A stretch of DNA of 10,732 nt from an uncultured Lachnospira sp. (GTDB taxonomy: Bacteria > Bacillota > Clostridia > Lachnospirales > Lachnospiraceae). Position numbers and translations under genes: made by a program. The notes under the pieces are model-generated. The model was not told the origin of the DNA and made no database searches. It saw nothing but the letters and a program-made list of their open reading frames with translations. Location: NCBI GenBank assembly GCA_934358235.1, contig CAKRKK010000069.1:1-10732 (forward strand). Reading direction: 5' to 3'. This document shows, piece after piece, positions 1 to 6,034 of this stretch (its first letter is position 1; the number at the start of each line of letters is the position of its first letter).

Positions 1-1
1 G

Positions 2-613
2 ACTAAGGAGGAATGCAGGGTTGTTATCAATGGTGCAGGTTCTGCAGGCGTTGCTATCACAAAGCTTCTTCTTACATATGGTTTCAAACACGTTACTATG
101 TGTGATAAATCTGGTATACTTTCTAAGAATAGTGAAGGACTTAACTGGATGCAGGAATCTATGATGGATGTAACTAATCTTGAGGGTAAGACAGGCACAC
201 TTGCCGATGCACTTTGCGGTGCTGATGTTTTTGTCGGTGTATCCGCTCCTAATATTGTATCAGCAGATATGGTAAAGACTATGAATAAGGATGCCATTAT
301 ATTTGCAATGGCTAATCCAGTTCCTGAGATTATGCCTGATGTAGCTAAGGCTGCCGGTGCAAGAGTTGTTGGTACCGGACGTTCAGATTTCCCTAATCAG
401 GTTAATAATGTCATTGCTTTCCCTGGAATATTCAAGGGTGCCCTAGAGGGACGTGCAACACAGATAACAGAGGACATGAAGCTTGCCGCCGCTCTTGCTA
501 TTGCTAACCTTATTCCAGACTCTGAATTATCAGACACTAACATTCTTCCTGAGGCCTTTGATCCACAGGTTACAGATGTTGTTGCCAAAGCTGTTATGGA
601 TCATATTAAGTAA
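2..613 (+). CDS. NAD(P)-dependent malic enzyme, C-terminal part (5' end outside window)
   Basis: Oxidative decarboxylation of malate to pyruvate with NAD(P)+, a cytosolic enzyme of central carbon metabolism. The reading frame is open from base 2, so only about 203 C-terminal residues are present; prokaryotic short malic enzymes are usually about 390-400 residues. The fragment begins just before the Rossmann nucleotide-binding loop (INGAGSAGVA), continues through the NAD-binding domain with the ANPVPEI segment, and has the family hallmark GRSDFPNQVNN followed by AFPGIFKGALE. It ends DHIK before a TAA stop. The stop overlaps the ATG of the next gene (TAATG), so the radical SAM protein is probably translated by reinitiation. 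NAD versus NADP preference cannot be read reliably from the fragment. Family assignment is very secure. Confidence 0.95.
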   Translation, partial: TKEECRVVINGAGSAGVAITKLLLTYGFKHVTMCDKSGILSKNSEGLNWMQESMMDVTNLEGKTGTLADALCGADVFVGVSAPNIVSADMVKTMNKDAIIFAMANPVPEIMPDVAKAAGARVVGTGRSDFPNQVNNVIAFPGIFKGALEGRATQITEDMKLAAALAIANLIPDSELSDTNILPEAFDPQVTDVVAKAVMDHIK

Positions 614-1539
614 TGCTGCCTTATTACTATTCTTTAAACGAATACCTGAAAAAGGAATATGGTTATAAGTTATACAAATTAGCCCTGAATGGTGGGATGT
701 CCTGTCCTAACCGTGATGGGCTTATTGATACGAGAGGATGTATATTCTGCAGTTCCGGAGGTTCTGGTGAATTCGCCGGCGGACGTTATGGGCAGACCTA
801 TAATCCTTCTATTGATGAACAGATTGTTAGAGCTAAGAAGCTTATTGCCGGTAAGTATAAGGATGAACATTATATTGCCTATTTTCAGTCATTTACAAAC
901 ACCTATGCAGACATAAGCTATCTTCGTGATTTATATATGCCTGTTATAACAAGATCTGACATAGATATTCTCTCTATCGCTACAAGACCTGATTGTATAG
1001 ATGAGAATACCTTAAAACTTTTGTCTGAGCTTAATAATATAAAGCCTGTCTGGATAGAATTAGGACTTCAGACTATTCATGAGAATACAGCCCGTTATAT
1101 AAGAAGGGGGTATTCTTTAAACACATTTGACGAATGTGTAAGCAAGCTTATAAATATTGGAATTCGTCCTATTGTCCATATGATTGTAGGACTTCCTGGT
1201 GAAAGTACGTCTGATATATTAGAAACAACTGATTATATCGCGCATTGCGGCGCTTGGGGAATTAAGATCCAGCTTCTACACATTTTAAAGGGAACCGACC
1301 TTTATACCGACTACAAAAACAATATGTTTAAGGCACTAGAGCTAAATGAATATATTGACCTTACAGGTAAGATTATTTCCCATCTTCCCCCGGATATGGT
1401 CATTCACCGGATTACCGGCGATGGACCTAAGTCCATACTTGAAGCGCCTATGTGGAGCGCTAACAAAAAGCTGGTTTTAAACTCCATTAACCAGTATTTT
1501 AAAGCTAACAATATCTACCAAGGACGGAATTATACATGA
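613..1539 (+). CDS. TIGR01212 / YhcC-like radical SAM protein
   Basis: A 308-residue radical SAM enzyme of the TIGR01212 (E. coli YhcC-like) family, whose substrate is not established. Visible support: an N-terminal CPNRDG segment with cysteines C31, C43 and C46 (C-x11-C-x2-C), the wide spacing typical of this family rather than the classical CxxxCxxC. This is followed by IATRPDCI, the WIELGLQT strand, HMIVGLPGES, and the C-terminal TGDGPKSILEAPMWS block, all recognisable family landmarks. Length is normal. Its ATG shares a base with the malic enzyme stop, and only a weak purine stretch lies upstream, so translational coupling is likely. Its own stop overlaps the DUF4364 start by four bases. 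A cytosolic [4Fe-4S] enzyme is expected; the reaction is unknown. Confidence 0.92.
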   Translation: MLPYYYSLNEYLKKEYGYKLYKLALNGGMSCPNRDGLIDTRGCIFCSSGGSGEFAGGRYGQTYNPSIDEQIVRAKKLIAGKYKDEHYIAYFQSFTNTYADISYLRDLYMPVITRSDIDILSIATRPDCIDENTLKLLSELNNIKPVWIELGLQTIHENTARYIRRGYSLNTFDECVSKLINIGIRPIVHMIVGLPGESTSDILETTDYIAHCGAWGIKIQLLHILKGTDLYTDYKNNMFKALELNEYIDLTGKIISHLPPDMVIHRITGDGPKSILEAPMWSANKKLVLNSINQYFKANNIYQGRNYT

Positions 1540-2051
1540 ATAATGATTCAACTACTTTATACAAGCTTATGATTCTTTATATGTTAAGTAAGGTGAATTT
1601 TCCTCTTTCTAATGTACAGATATCTACTTTTATGCTTGATAATGAATATACTAATTATTTTACATTTCAGGAAACCATCAACTCATTAGTTGAGGATTCC
1701 TTTATCCAACAGATGAATTATGAAAACAGCACACAATACAAGCTTACACAGGAAGGCGAGGATACTGTTGCTTTTTTCTACACAAAAATATCTCAGACTA
1801 TAAGAGAAGAAATAGACAACTATCTTTCAAAAAATAAATATGCACTTAAATGTGAGGTTGGTACTACATCTGATTATTACCGGACAACAAGTGGAACATA
1901 TGTAGCACATCTTATGGTTAAGGAAGGCAACAGCAACCTTATTGAACTCAGCCTTGATGTTCCTTTAGAGGAACAGGCAAAGGAAATGTGCAGCAAATGG
2001 AAGGATTCAAGTCAGGATATATACGATTTTATAATGCAGAGCCTTATGTAG
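1536..2051 (+). CDS. DUF4364 family protein, winged-helix-like
   Basis: A 171-residue protein matching DUF4364, a family of Clostridia without an established function. The N-terminal part, about residues 5-75 (TLYKLMILYMLSKVNFPLS, then NVQISTFML, then a segment resembling a beta wing ending YKLTQEGEDTVAFF), reads like a winged helix-turn-helix of the PadR/MarR type. The C-terminal part, about 85-171, looks like a mixed alpha/beta domain ending in an amphipathic helix. No signal peptide or membrane segment is seen. The start ATG lies inside the end of the radical SAM gene (ATGA overlap), with an AGGA about 12 bases upstream. DNA binding is inferred from fold resemblance only. Family call good, function unknown. 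Confidence 0.82.
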   Translation: MNNDSTTLYKLMILYMLSKVNFPLSNVQISTFMLDNEYTNYFTFQETINSLVEDSFIQQMNYENSTQYKLTQEGEDTVAFFYTKISQTIREEIDNYLSKNKYALKCEVGTTSDYYRTTSGTYVAHLMVKEGNSNLIELSLDVPLEEQAKEMCSKWKDSSQDIYDFIMQSLM

Positions 2052-2091
2052 GCTTTCATATTCCGACAACATAAAGAAAAGAGGCTTTATT

Positions 2092-3309
2092 ATGAAAAAG
2101 TTGCTTTTTCTAAGCTTAAAGGATATATGCTACAACTCAACAGCTTACTTTGAAACAAGAATCTCTGACGAATTATGTACTCTGGGAATACAGGTTACCC
2201 ATATAAAAGTACCCAAGGCTTCGGATATGGCTTATGCCATATTGAAGCCTTATTTTGATGCTGATTATGATGCAGTTATTGACATTAACTCAAGGATACC
2301 CGTTATGATGTATAATAACGCTCCTCTGCTTGGCAGCTTCCAGATACCTGTGTGGCATTATATATTAGATCATCCTATGTATCATTATGAAGCTCTGAGT
2401 TCCAAGCTTCCTGACTACAATATAATCTGTCTGGATATTAACCACGCACAGCTTATAAAAGACAGCTTTCCACATATCAAGCAGGTATGTGTGCTTCCTC
2501 TGGCTGCCGATACATTTTTTAATACCAATCCCTTTGAAGAAAATGCTTCTGATTACTTTAGCCGTCCTGACAACATTATATTTACTGGAACATATACCGA
2601 TCCTGTTAAAACCTCCCTTCTATACAGCAGAAAGCAGGCAATTGATAACCATCCGCTTTTTACTACTCTGCTGGATAAGCCGCTGCTGACACAGGAGGCC
2701 GCAGTCAGGCTTCTTATTAAGGACAAGCTTATTGATGCTGCTCTCACACCAATAGAATACCTTTACAACAACTTTCTTATAGACGTATTCTTACAGGCTG
2801 TTATCCGCGAGGAAATAATAACGCAGATAATAAAGCAGCACCTTCCAATCACTATATATGGCCACGGCTGGGATGCCTTTGCCGATAAATGTGACATACT
2901 GGCACCTGGAATCAGCCGTTATCTTAACCTGAGACCAGGGGTTACATATAGCAGGCTTCCCTGCATATATTCATCTGCCAGATTATCTATTAATCAGATG
3001 CCCTGGTTTAAAAACGGAATACATGACAGGATACCACTCTCTCTTAGGAATGGCTGTATCTGCATATCTGACGAAAGCAGTTACCTCACAGATACACTTA
3101 AGCTAAGTGATGATTACAGTATACATACTTATTCCCTTGAAGCTATATATAAGCTTCCTGATATAATAAATAAACTTATGCAAAGAATAGATAACAAAGA
3201 CTCCTTATTAACTGCACAGCTTTGTAAAGGCTATGAATATGCCAGTAAGAATTTCACCTGGAATAACTGGGTAAGCCGCTGGTTATCATATATTAATACC
3301 AACGGGTAG
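2092..3309 (+). CDS. CgeB-like glycosyltransferase (GT-B type)
   Basis: A 405-residue protein resembling the CgeB/DUF3880 glycosyltransferases, in which an N-terminal Rossmann-like half is followed by a Glyco_trans_1_2-type nucleotide-sugar-binding half. Residues 1-150 show alternating strands and helices, including an HYILDHPMYHY segment typical of these proteins. The C-terminal half contains ITIYGHGW near residue 255-260, the YSSARLSIN segment, and NGIHDRIPLSLRNGC near 307-322, the pattern where GT-B enzymes hold the sugar nucleotide. No signal peptide or membrane helix is visible, so it is probably cytosolic. B. subtilis CgeB is linked to spore surface maturation, but the wider family also decorates other surface polymers. 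An AGAGG ribosome site sits seven bases before ATG, 40 bases after the DUF4364 stop with no clear terminator between, so it probably belongs to the same operon. Donor and acceptor are unknown. Confidence 0.75.
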   Translation: MKKLLFLSLKDICYNSTAYFETRISDELCTLGIQVTHIKVPKASDMAYAILKPYFDADYDAVIDINSRIPVMMYNNAPLLGSFQIPVWHYILDHPMYHYEALSSKLPDYNIICLDINHAQLIKDSFPHIKQVCVLPLAADTFFNTNPFEENASDYFSRPDNIIFTGTYTDPVKTSLLYSRKQAIDNHPLFTTLLDKPLLTQEAAVRLLIKDKLIDAALTPIEYLYNNFLIDVFLQAVIREEIITQIIKQHLPITIYGHGWDAFADKCDILAPGISRYLNLRPGVTYSRLPCIYSSARLSINQMPWFKNGIHDRIPLSLRNGCICISDESSYLTDTLKLSDDYSIHTYSLEAIYKLPDIINKLMQRIDNKDSLLTAQLCKGYEYASKNFTWNNWVSRWLSYINTNG

Positions 3310-3324
3310 ATATTTATACTGCAT

Positions 3325-3492
3325 TATATTATTTATCAGTTTATCGTTTAAGTATATAAAAACCTGAAATTTATTTTCTGATTACATATGTGCTTTGAGC
3401 CCGCCGGTACCTAATGAGTACAAAACACGTATTTAATATCCGTTGCAAGGTGAATGCCATAAAAGCGCACATAAACTGCATAACTTATATAA
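3325..3492 (+). ncRNA. Candidate structured RNA, 6S-like
   Basis: This gene-free spacer can fold end to end. The 5' segment 3325-3344, ending CAGTTTAT, is nearly complementary to 3471-3492, beginning ATAAACTG (8 paired bases, a bulge, then broken pairing further out). Inside, TATGTGC (3387-3393) can pair with GCACATA (3467-3473), an alternative using some of the same bases. ACCT can pair with AGGT, and a terminal hairpin pairs TGAGTAC with GTATTTA. The strand after the inner stem reads CTTTGAGCCCGCC, similar to the 5' side of the central bubble of 6S RNA. A TATACT -10-like box (3315-3320) would start transcription close to 3327, where the outer pairing begins. The size of about 165 nt also fits 6S RNA. 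I see no clear -35 box or terminator for it. The identity rests on memory of family features, so it is tentative. Confidence 0.42.
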
Positions 3493-3510
3493 TCGATATC
3501 GTCTTAACAT

Positions 3511-3554
3511 AAAAAAGGGGCATATCACACTAATTTCTTAGTTTGATATGCCCC
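3511..3554 (-). terminator. Rho-independent terminator of the spore-protein transcription unit
   Basis: A 17-bp stem with one mismatch (3517-3533 against 3538-3554) and a TTTC loop begins GGGGCATATC. Read on the minus strand, the hairpin is followed by TTTTTT (the A-run 3511-3516), about 70 bases after the spore-protein stop. On the plus strand the hairpin is followed by CTCTTA, a poor U-tract, so it acts mainly on minus-strand transcripts. Confidence 0.9.
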
Positions 3555-3625
3555 CTCTTAGCATTGTCCTATATCAGTAACATAATAACTTATGCCCAAT
3601 ACACTACAGGAATCTATCAGCAGCC

Positions 3626-3838
3626 TTAGTTGCCCTGTGACATCTGTTCTTCCTGTTTCTTGATCATCTTCTTAACCATATTACCACCAACAGAACCTGC
3701 CTCAGCGGAAGTAAGATCACCATTGTAGCCTTCCTTTAAGTTAACACCGATCTCTGATGCTACTTCCATCTTGAATCTGTCAAGTGCATCCTGTGCATTC
3801 TTTTTAGTCTTTGATGAAGTTGAACTTGAATTAGCCAT
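3626..3838 (-). CDS. Alpha/beta-type small acid-soluble spore protein
   Basis: A 70-residue DNA-binding spore protein that coats and protects spore DNA in the forespore and is degraded at germination by the protease GPR. Both family signatures are present. The GPR site region is KMEVASEIGV (residues 23-32, cleavage expected after E25), and the second DNA-contact helix is AGSVGGNMVKKMI (47-59). The N-terminal tail is Ser/Thr-rich and the C-terminal tail is Gln/Glu-rich, with normal length. A GGAGG (3845-3849) lies six bases before the ATG. A CATAATA sequence matching the sigma-G -10 consensus occurs on the minus strand at 3910-3916, but no well-spaced -35 box is evident, so forespore control is expected from the family rather than shown. 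A strong terminator follows. Confidence 0.96.
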   Translation of the reverse strand: MANSSSTSSKTKKNAQDALDRFKMEVASEIGVNLKEGYNGDLTSAEAGSVGGNMVKKMIKKQEEQMSQGN

Positions 3839-3854
3839 AATAAACCTCCGTCCT

Positions 3855-3870
3855 TACGTCCTTTGACGTA
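3855..3870 (-). promoter_or_regulatory. Hairpin in the leader next to the spore-protein ribosome site
   Basis: A perfect 6-bp stem (TACGTC, loop CTTT, GACGTA on the plus strand) ends about five bases upstream of the GGAGG of the spore-protein gene. A second 6-bp inverted repeat, ATAAGC/GCTTAT at 3884-3901, lies further upstream. They could stabilise the mRNA or tune initiation; neither has the U-run of a terminator. Confidence 0.3.
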
Positions 3871-3945
3871 TAATTGTTATTGAATAAGCTTTATTGCTTA
3901 TCCTGGTATTATTATGTGTAATCCCTTCTATATTATTATGGTAAC

Positions 3946-5031
3946 TTATGGAAGATATCTTTCAAATATTTTAAATCCATCGAATATAACATACCATCTG
4001 TTCCCTGCTGCAGCCATAACAGTTACATATTCCTTGCCATCCTTCTGGGCAAAATTCACAAGACAATTATGTGCCTCATCTGTGTAACCTGTCTTTCCTG
4101 CCTTTATGCTAACACCTTCGACCTCATTTCCATACATTCTTGAAAACATCGTACTAGTAAGCTGTATTCCCTGCGGATGCTGCGGTGTTGCTTCTGTTGT
4201 ATACTGATATGTTCCGAGTACCTTTGCACATTCTTCATTACTCATGGCATATTCCATAATAAGCGCCATCTCTGCCGGAGTTGTGTACTGATTCTCATCA
4301 TGAAGTCCCGATGGATTGCAGAAATGTGTATTCTTTAGTCCAAGCTCTTCGCATTTTTTATTCATAAGCTCAACAAAGGCTTCCTCTGAACCTGCTGCAA
4401 GCCTTGCCACACCATAAGCAGCATCTGCACCTGATGGAAGAATAAGTCCGTATAACAAATCTTTTGCCTTAACCTCCTCATCCACACTGAATCCAGCTAC
4501 TGAGGCCTGTTGTATATACAGATAATTCAATTCTTCAAAACCAAACTTATAGGTTTCATCAAGGCTGTTTATATTCTCAACAGCAATAATAAGTGACATA
4601 ACCTTTGTCATAGAAGCCGGGTATATTCGTGTATTAAGCTGTCTGCCAGCTATGAATTCATTATCTGTAACATCAAGCAGCGCTACATATGGCGACTGTA
4701 TATCTGTATCTGACATTTCTTTATATGTTACCGACTTAAGTGCATATTTAAAAACCGGCTTTTCCTGTATAACTGTTATAATATCGTCTGCAGTCTGTGT
4801 ATCTGCCAATACCGCATTCTGCTTTAATTCCTTATGCTTCTGTATATCCGGTACTATATGCCTGATAAACTGTACAGCTAAAAACGTAACTGCAACCAGT
4901 ATAATTCCACATAATATATTTCTTTTAATACGTCGCAGCTTAGCCTGTCTTTTTCTTCTTATTCTAGCTGCCTGTCTTTTTCTTGCCTCATTTACCCTAA
5001 CAGCCTCATCATAATCATAATAATCACTCAT
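3946..5031 (-). CDS. S11-family D-Ala-D-Ala carboxypeptidase-like protein, membrane-anchored
   Basis: A 361-residue low-molecular-weight penicillin-binding protein of peptidase family S11, which trims the terminal D-Ala of peptidoglycan stem peptides outside the membrane. The N-terminus is a cytosolic, strongly basic segment (residues 17-37), followed by one hydrophobic helix (about 39-56) without a clear cleavage site. It therefore looks like a signal anchor. The catalytic domain shows S140-M-T-K143 (SxxK), a second motif position S200-G-A202, and K313-T-G315 (KTG). The usual Asn of the SxN motif is replaced by Ala. The C-terminal beta domain and amphipathic helix of PBP5-type enzymes are absent; the protein stops about 45 residues after KTG. 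The start has a weak ribosome site (AGGG three bases upstream). It lies 91 bases downstream of the DJ-1 gene on the same strand and may share its transcript. Confidence 0.9.
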   Translation of the reverse strand: MSDYYDYDEAVRVNEARKRQAARIRRKRQAKLRRIKRNILCGIILVAVTFLAVQFIRHIVPDIQKHKELKQNAVLADTQTADDIITVIQEKPVFKYALKSVTYKEMSDTDIQSPYVALLDVTDNEFIAGRQLNTRIYPASMTKVMSLIIAVENINSLDETYKFGFEELNYLYIQQASVAGFSVDEEVKAKDLLYGLILPSGADAAYGVARLAAGSEEAFVELMNKKCEELGLKNTHFCNPSGLHDENQYTTPAEMALIMEYAMSNEECAKVLGTYQYTTEATPQHPQGIQLTSTMFSRMYGNEVEGVSIKAGKTGYTDEAHNCLVNFAQKDGKEYVTVMAAAGNRWYVIFDGFKIFERYLP

Positions 5032-5063
5032 AACCCTATAATAACTCCCAAACTATTAATTCC

Positions 5064-5098
5064 GATTCATCTATACTATCAATATACATATATGAATC
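5064..5098 (-). repeat. Inverted repeat between the DJ-1 and carboxypeptidase genes
   Basis: GATTCAT (5064-5070) and ATGAATC (5092-5098) are perfect 7-bp inverted arms around 21 AT-rich bases. The element lies in the 91-bp gap upstream of the carboxypeptidase start. It could be an intercistronic RNA hairpin or a protein-binding site. No T-run follows it, so it is not an obvious terminator. Confidence 0.35.
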
Positions 5099-5122
5099 AC
5101 CCTTCTGACTATTTACGTCTGT

Positions 5123-5677
5123 TTACCCAACTACATACTGTGTGCTGCGTGCAAGCTCGTCTGCTCTTGTACTGCCTGCTATAAGCTTTACTAATTCCAG
5201 TCCAAGATCTATTGATGTTCCCATACCTCTTGATGTTGTTATATTGCCATCTGTTACAACCCTTATATCAGAAGAAGCAACCTCTGCCCCTGTTAATAAT
5301 TCCTCAAAGCCCGGAAAACAGGTTGCTTTTTTCCCATTAAGAATTCCCAGCTTTCCAAGTACACTTGGTGCTGCACATATGGCAGCTATCCTGCCACCAT
5401 TATCATTGTGCTTGGTAAGCATATCCATAAGCTTTTCGCACTGATAATAAGACTTATGTCCAGTTCCTCCTGGCAGAAATAATACATCATCCTTATCATA
5501 GCTTATATCCGATATATCAGCATCTGTCTGAACCTTAATATTCTGTGCACTTTCCACAATCTTATTACCAGTTATCGAAACTGTCACGACCTTAATATCT
5601 GCTCTTCTTAATATATCTATAACTGCTAATGCTTCTACTGTTTCAAATCCCTCCGTAAGAAATGTCAATACCTTCAT
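5123..5677 (-). CDS. DJ-1/PfpI family protein
   Basis: A 184-residue class I glutamine amidotransferase-like protein of the DJ-1/ThiJ/PfpI superfamily, a cytosolic family that includes YajL-type stress and carbonyl-handling proteins; the substrate here is unknown. It has the conserved N-terminal acid (TEGFETVEA, E15), the LPGG loop at 68-71 and the nucleophile elbow AAICAAP with Cys101. This is followed by a YajL/DJ-1-like GKKATCFPGFEE stretch and an SRGMGTSIDLGLELV helix. The length of about 185 residues matches DJ-1. The ATG at 5677 was chosen because AGAGGA lies six bases upstream of it. The frame extends nine codons further to a TTG at 5704, but that would place the ribosome site inside the gene. 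It is probably first in a unit with the carboxypeptidase downstream. Confidence 0.92.
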   Translation of the reverse strand: MKVLTFLTEGFETVEALAVIDILRRADIKVVTVSITGNKIVESAQNIKVQTDADISDISYDKDDVLFLPGGTGHKSYYQCEKLMDMLTKHNDNGGRIAAICAAPSVLGKLGILNGKKATCFPGFEELLTGAEVASSDIRVVTDGNITTSRGMGTSIDLGLELVKLIAGSTRADELARSTQYVVG

Positions 5678-5683
5678 CTTATA

Positions 5684-5689
5684 TCCTCT
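5684..5689 (-). promoter_or_regulatory. Ribosome binding site deciding the DJ-1 start
   Basis: AGAGGA on the minus strand, six bases before the ATG at 5677. It supports that ATG over the in-frame TTG at 5704. Confidence 0.7.
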
Positions 5690-5704
5690 TTTCTGTTTTT
5701 TCAA

Positions 5705-6024
5705 ATATGATGCTTATGTCAAAACATTTAATTGCTTTCTTCAAATTAACATAGATTTTATTTTACCATATTTCTTTATAATAAACCATATAATATAACT
5801 TACTTTATAATATTTTGTACAGTATTTTATACATACTATTATTCAATACCATTGTTCAATACTTTTGTTCAATACTTTTGTTCAATACTATAGTTTTTTA
5901 TAGGTTCACTCTTTTTGTATAACACACTTAATAACATTCCTAATAACGTTTCAACATTTTTTAAATTATGTCTTGTAGTTTTTAATACTATGTGTTAACA
6001 TAAACAAAGAAATTACTTAATATT
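5705..6024. other. AT-rich divergent intergenic region
   Basis: About 320 bp without a credible gene separate the DJ-1 gene (minus) from the DegV gene (plus), so promoters for both should lie here. The composition is so AT-rich that many -10-like boxes occur. Two plus-strand pairs stand out: TTGTTC (5865-5870) with TATAGT (5889-5894), 18 bp apart and overlapping the repeat array, and TTGTAG with TAACAT near 5972-6000, 17 bp apart. Neither is decisive, and no riboswitch or terminator is recognised. Confidence 0.5.
5840..5891. repeat. Four tandem 13-bp repeats (iteron-like)
   Basis: Four head-to-tail 13-bp units occupy 5840-5852, 5853-5865, 5866-5878 and 5879-5891. The middle two are identical (TGTTCAATACTTT). 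The last differs at two positions near its 3' end, and the first is the most diverged (TATTCAATACCAT). All share TTCAATAC. They sit in the divergent spacer about 140-195 bp before the DegV start, and the array overlaps a possible plus-strand promoter. Confidence 0.9.
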
Positions 6025-6029
6025 GGAGG
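6025..6029 (+). promoter_or_regulatory. Ribosome binding site deciding the DegV start
   Basis: GGAGG lies five bases before the ATG at 6035. The frame is also open from a TTG at 6023, but that start would overlap this site, so the ATG is preferred. Confidence 0.85.
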
Positions 6030-6034
6030 CATAT

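Noticed and set aside
2040..2062. Terminator between DUF4364 and the CgeB-like gene
   Set aside because: Only a 4-bp AGCC/GGCT stem with a very short T-stretch; too weak to call.
3884..3901. Terminator after the carboxypeptidase gene
   Set aside because: The 6-bp stem is AT-rich and is not followed by a U-run on the minus strand, so read-through into the spore-protein gene cannot be excluded.
3910..3916. Sigma-G promoter for the spore-protein gene
   Set aside because: CATAATA fits the -10 consensus, but the nearest -35-like CCATA is about 20 bp away, longer than usual, so I did not annotate it as a promoter.
4652..5014. A 120-codon open frame on the plus strand
   Set aside because: It lies entirely opposite the carboxypeptidase N-terminus, has no ribosome site or family features, and its hydrophobic look mirrors codons of the real gene.
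5678..5704. Nine-codon N-terminal extension of the DJ-1 protein from a TTG
   Set aside because: The best ribosome site lies inside this extension, and the family N-terminus begins at the downstream ATG.
5840..5891. CRISPR-like array
   Set aside because: The units are only 13 bp, directly abutting with no spacers, and no cas genes are present.
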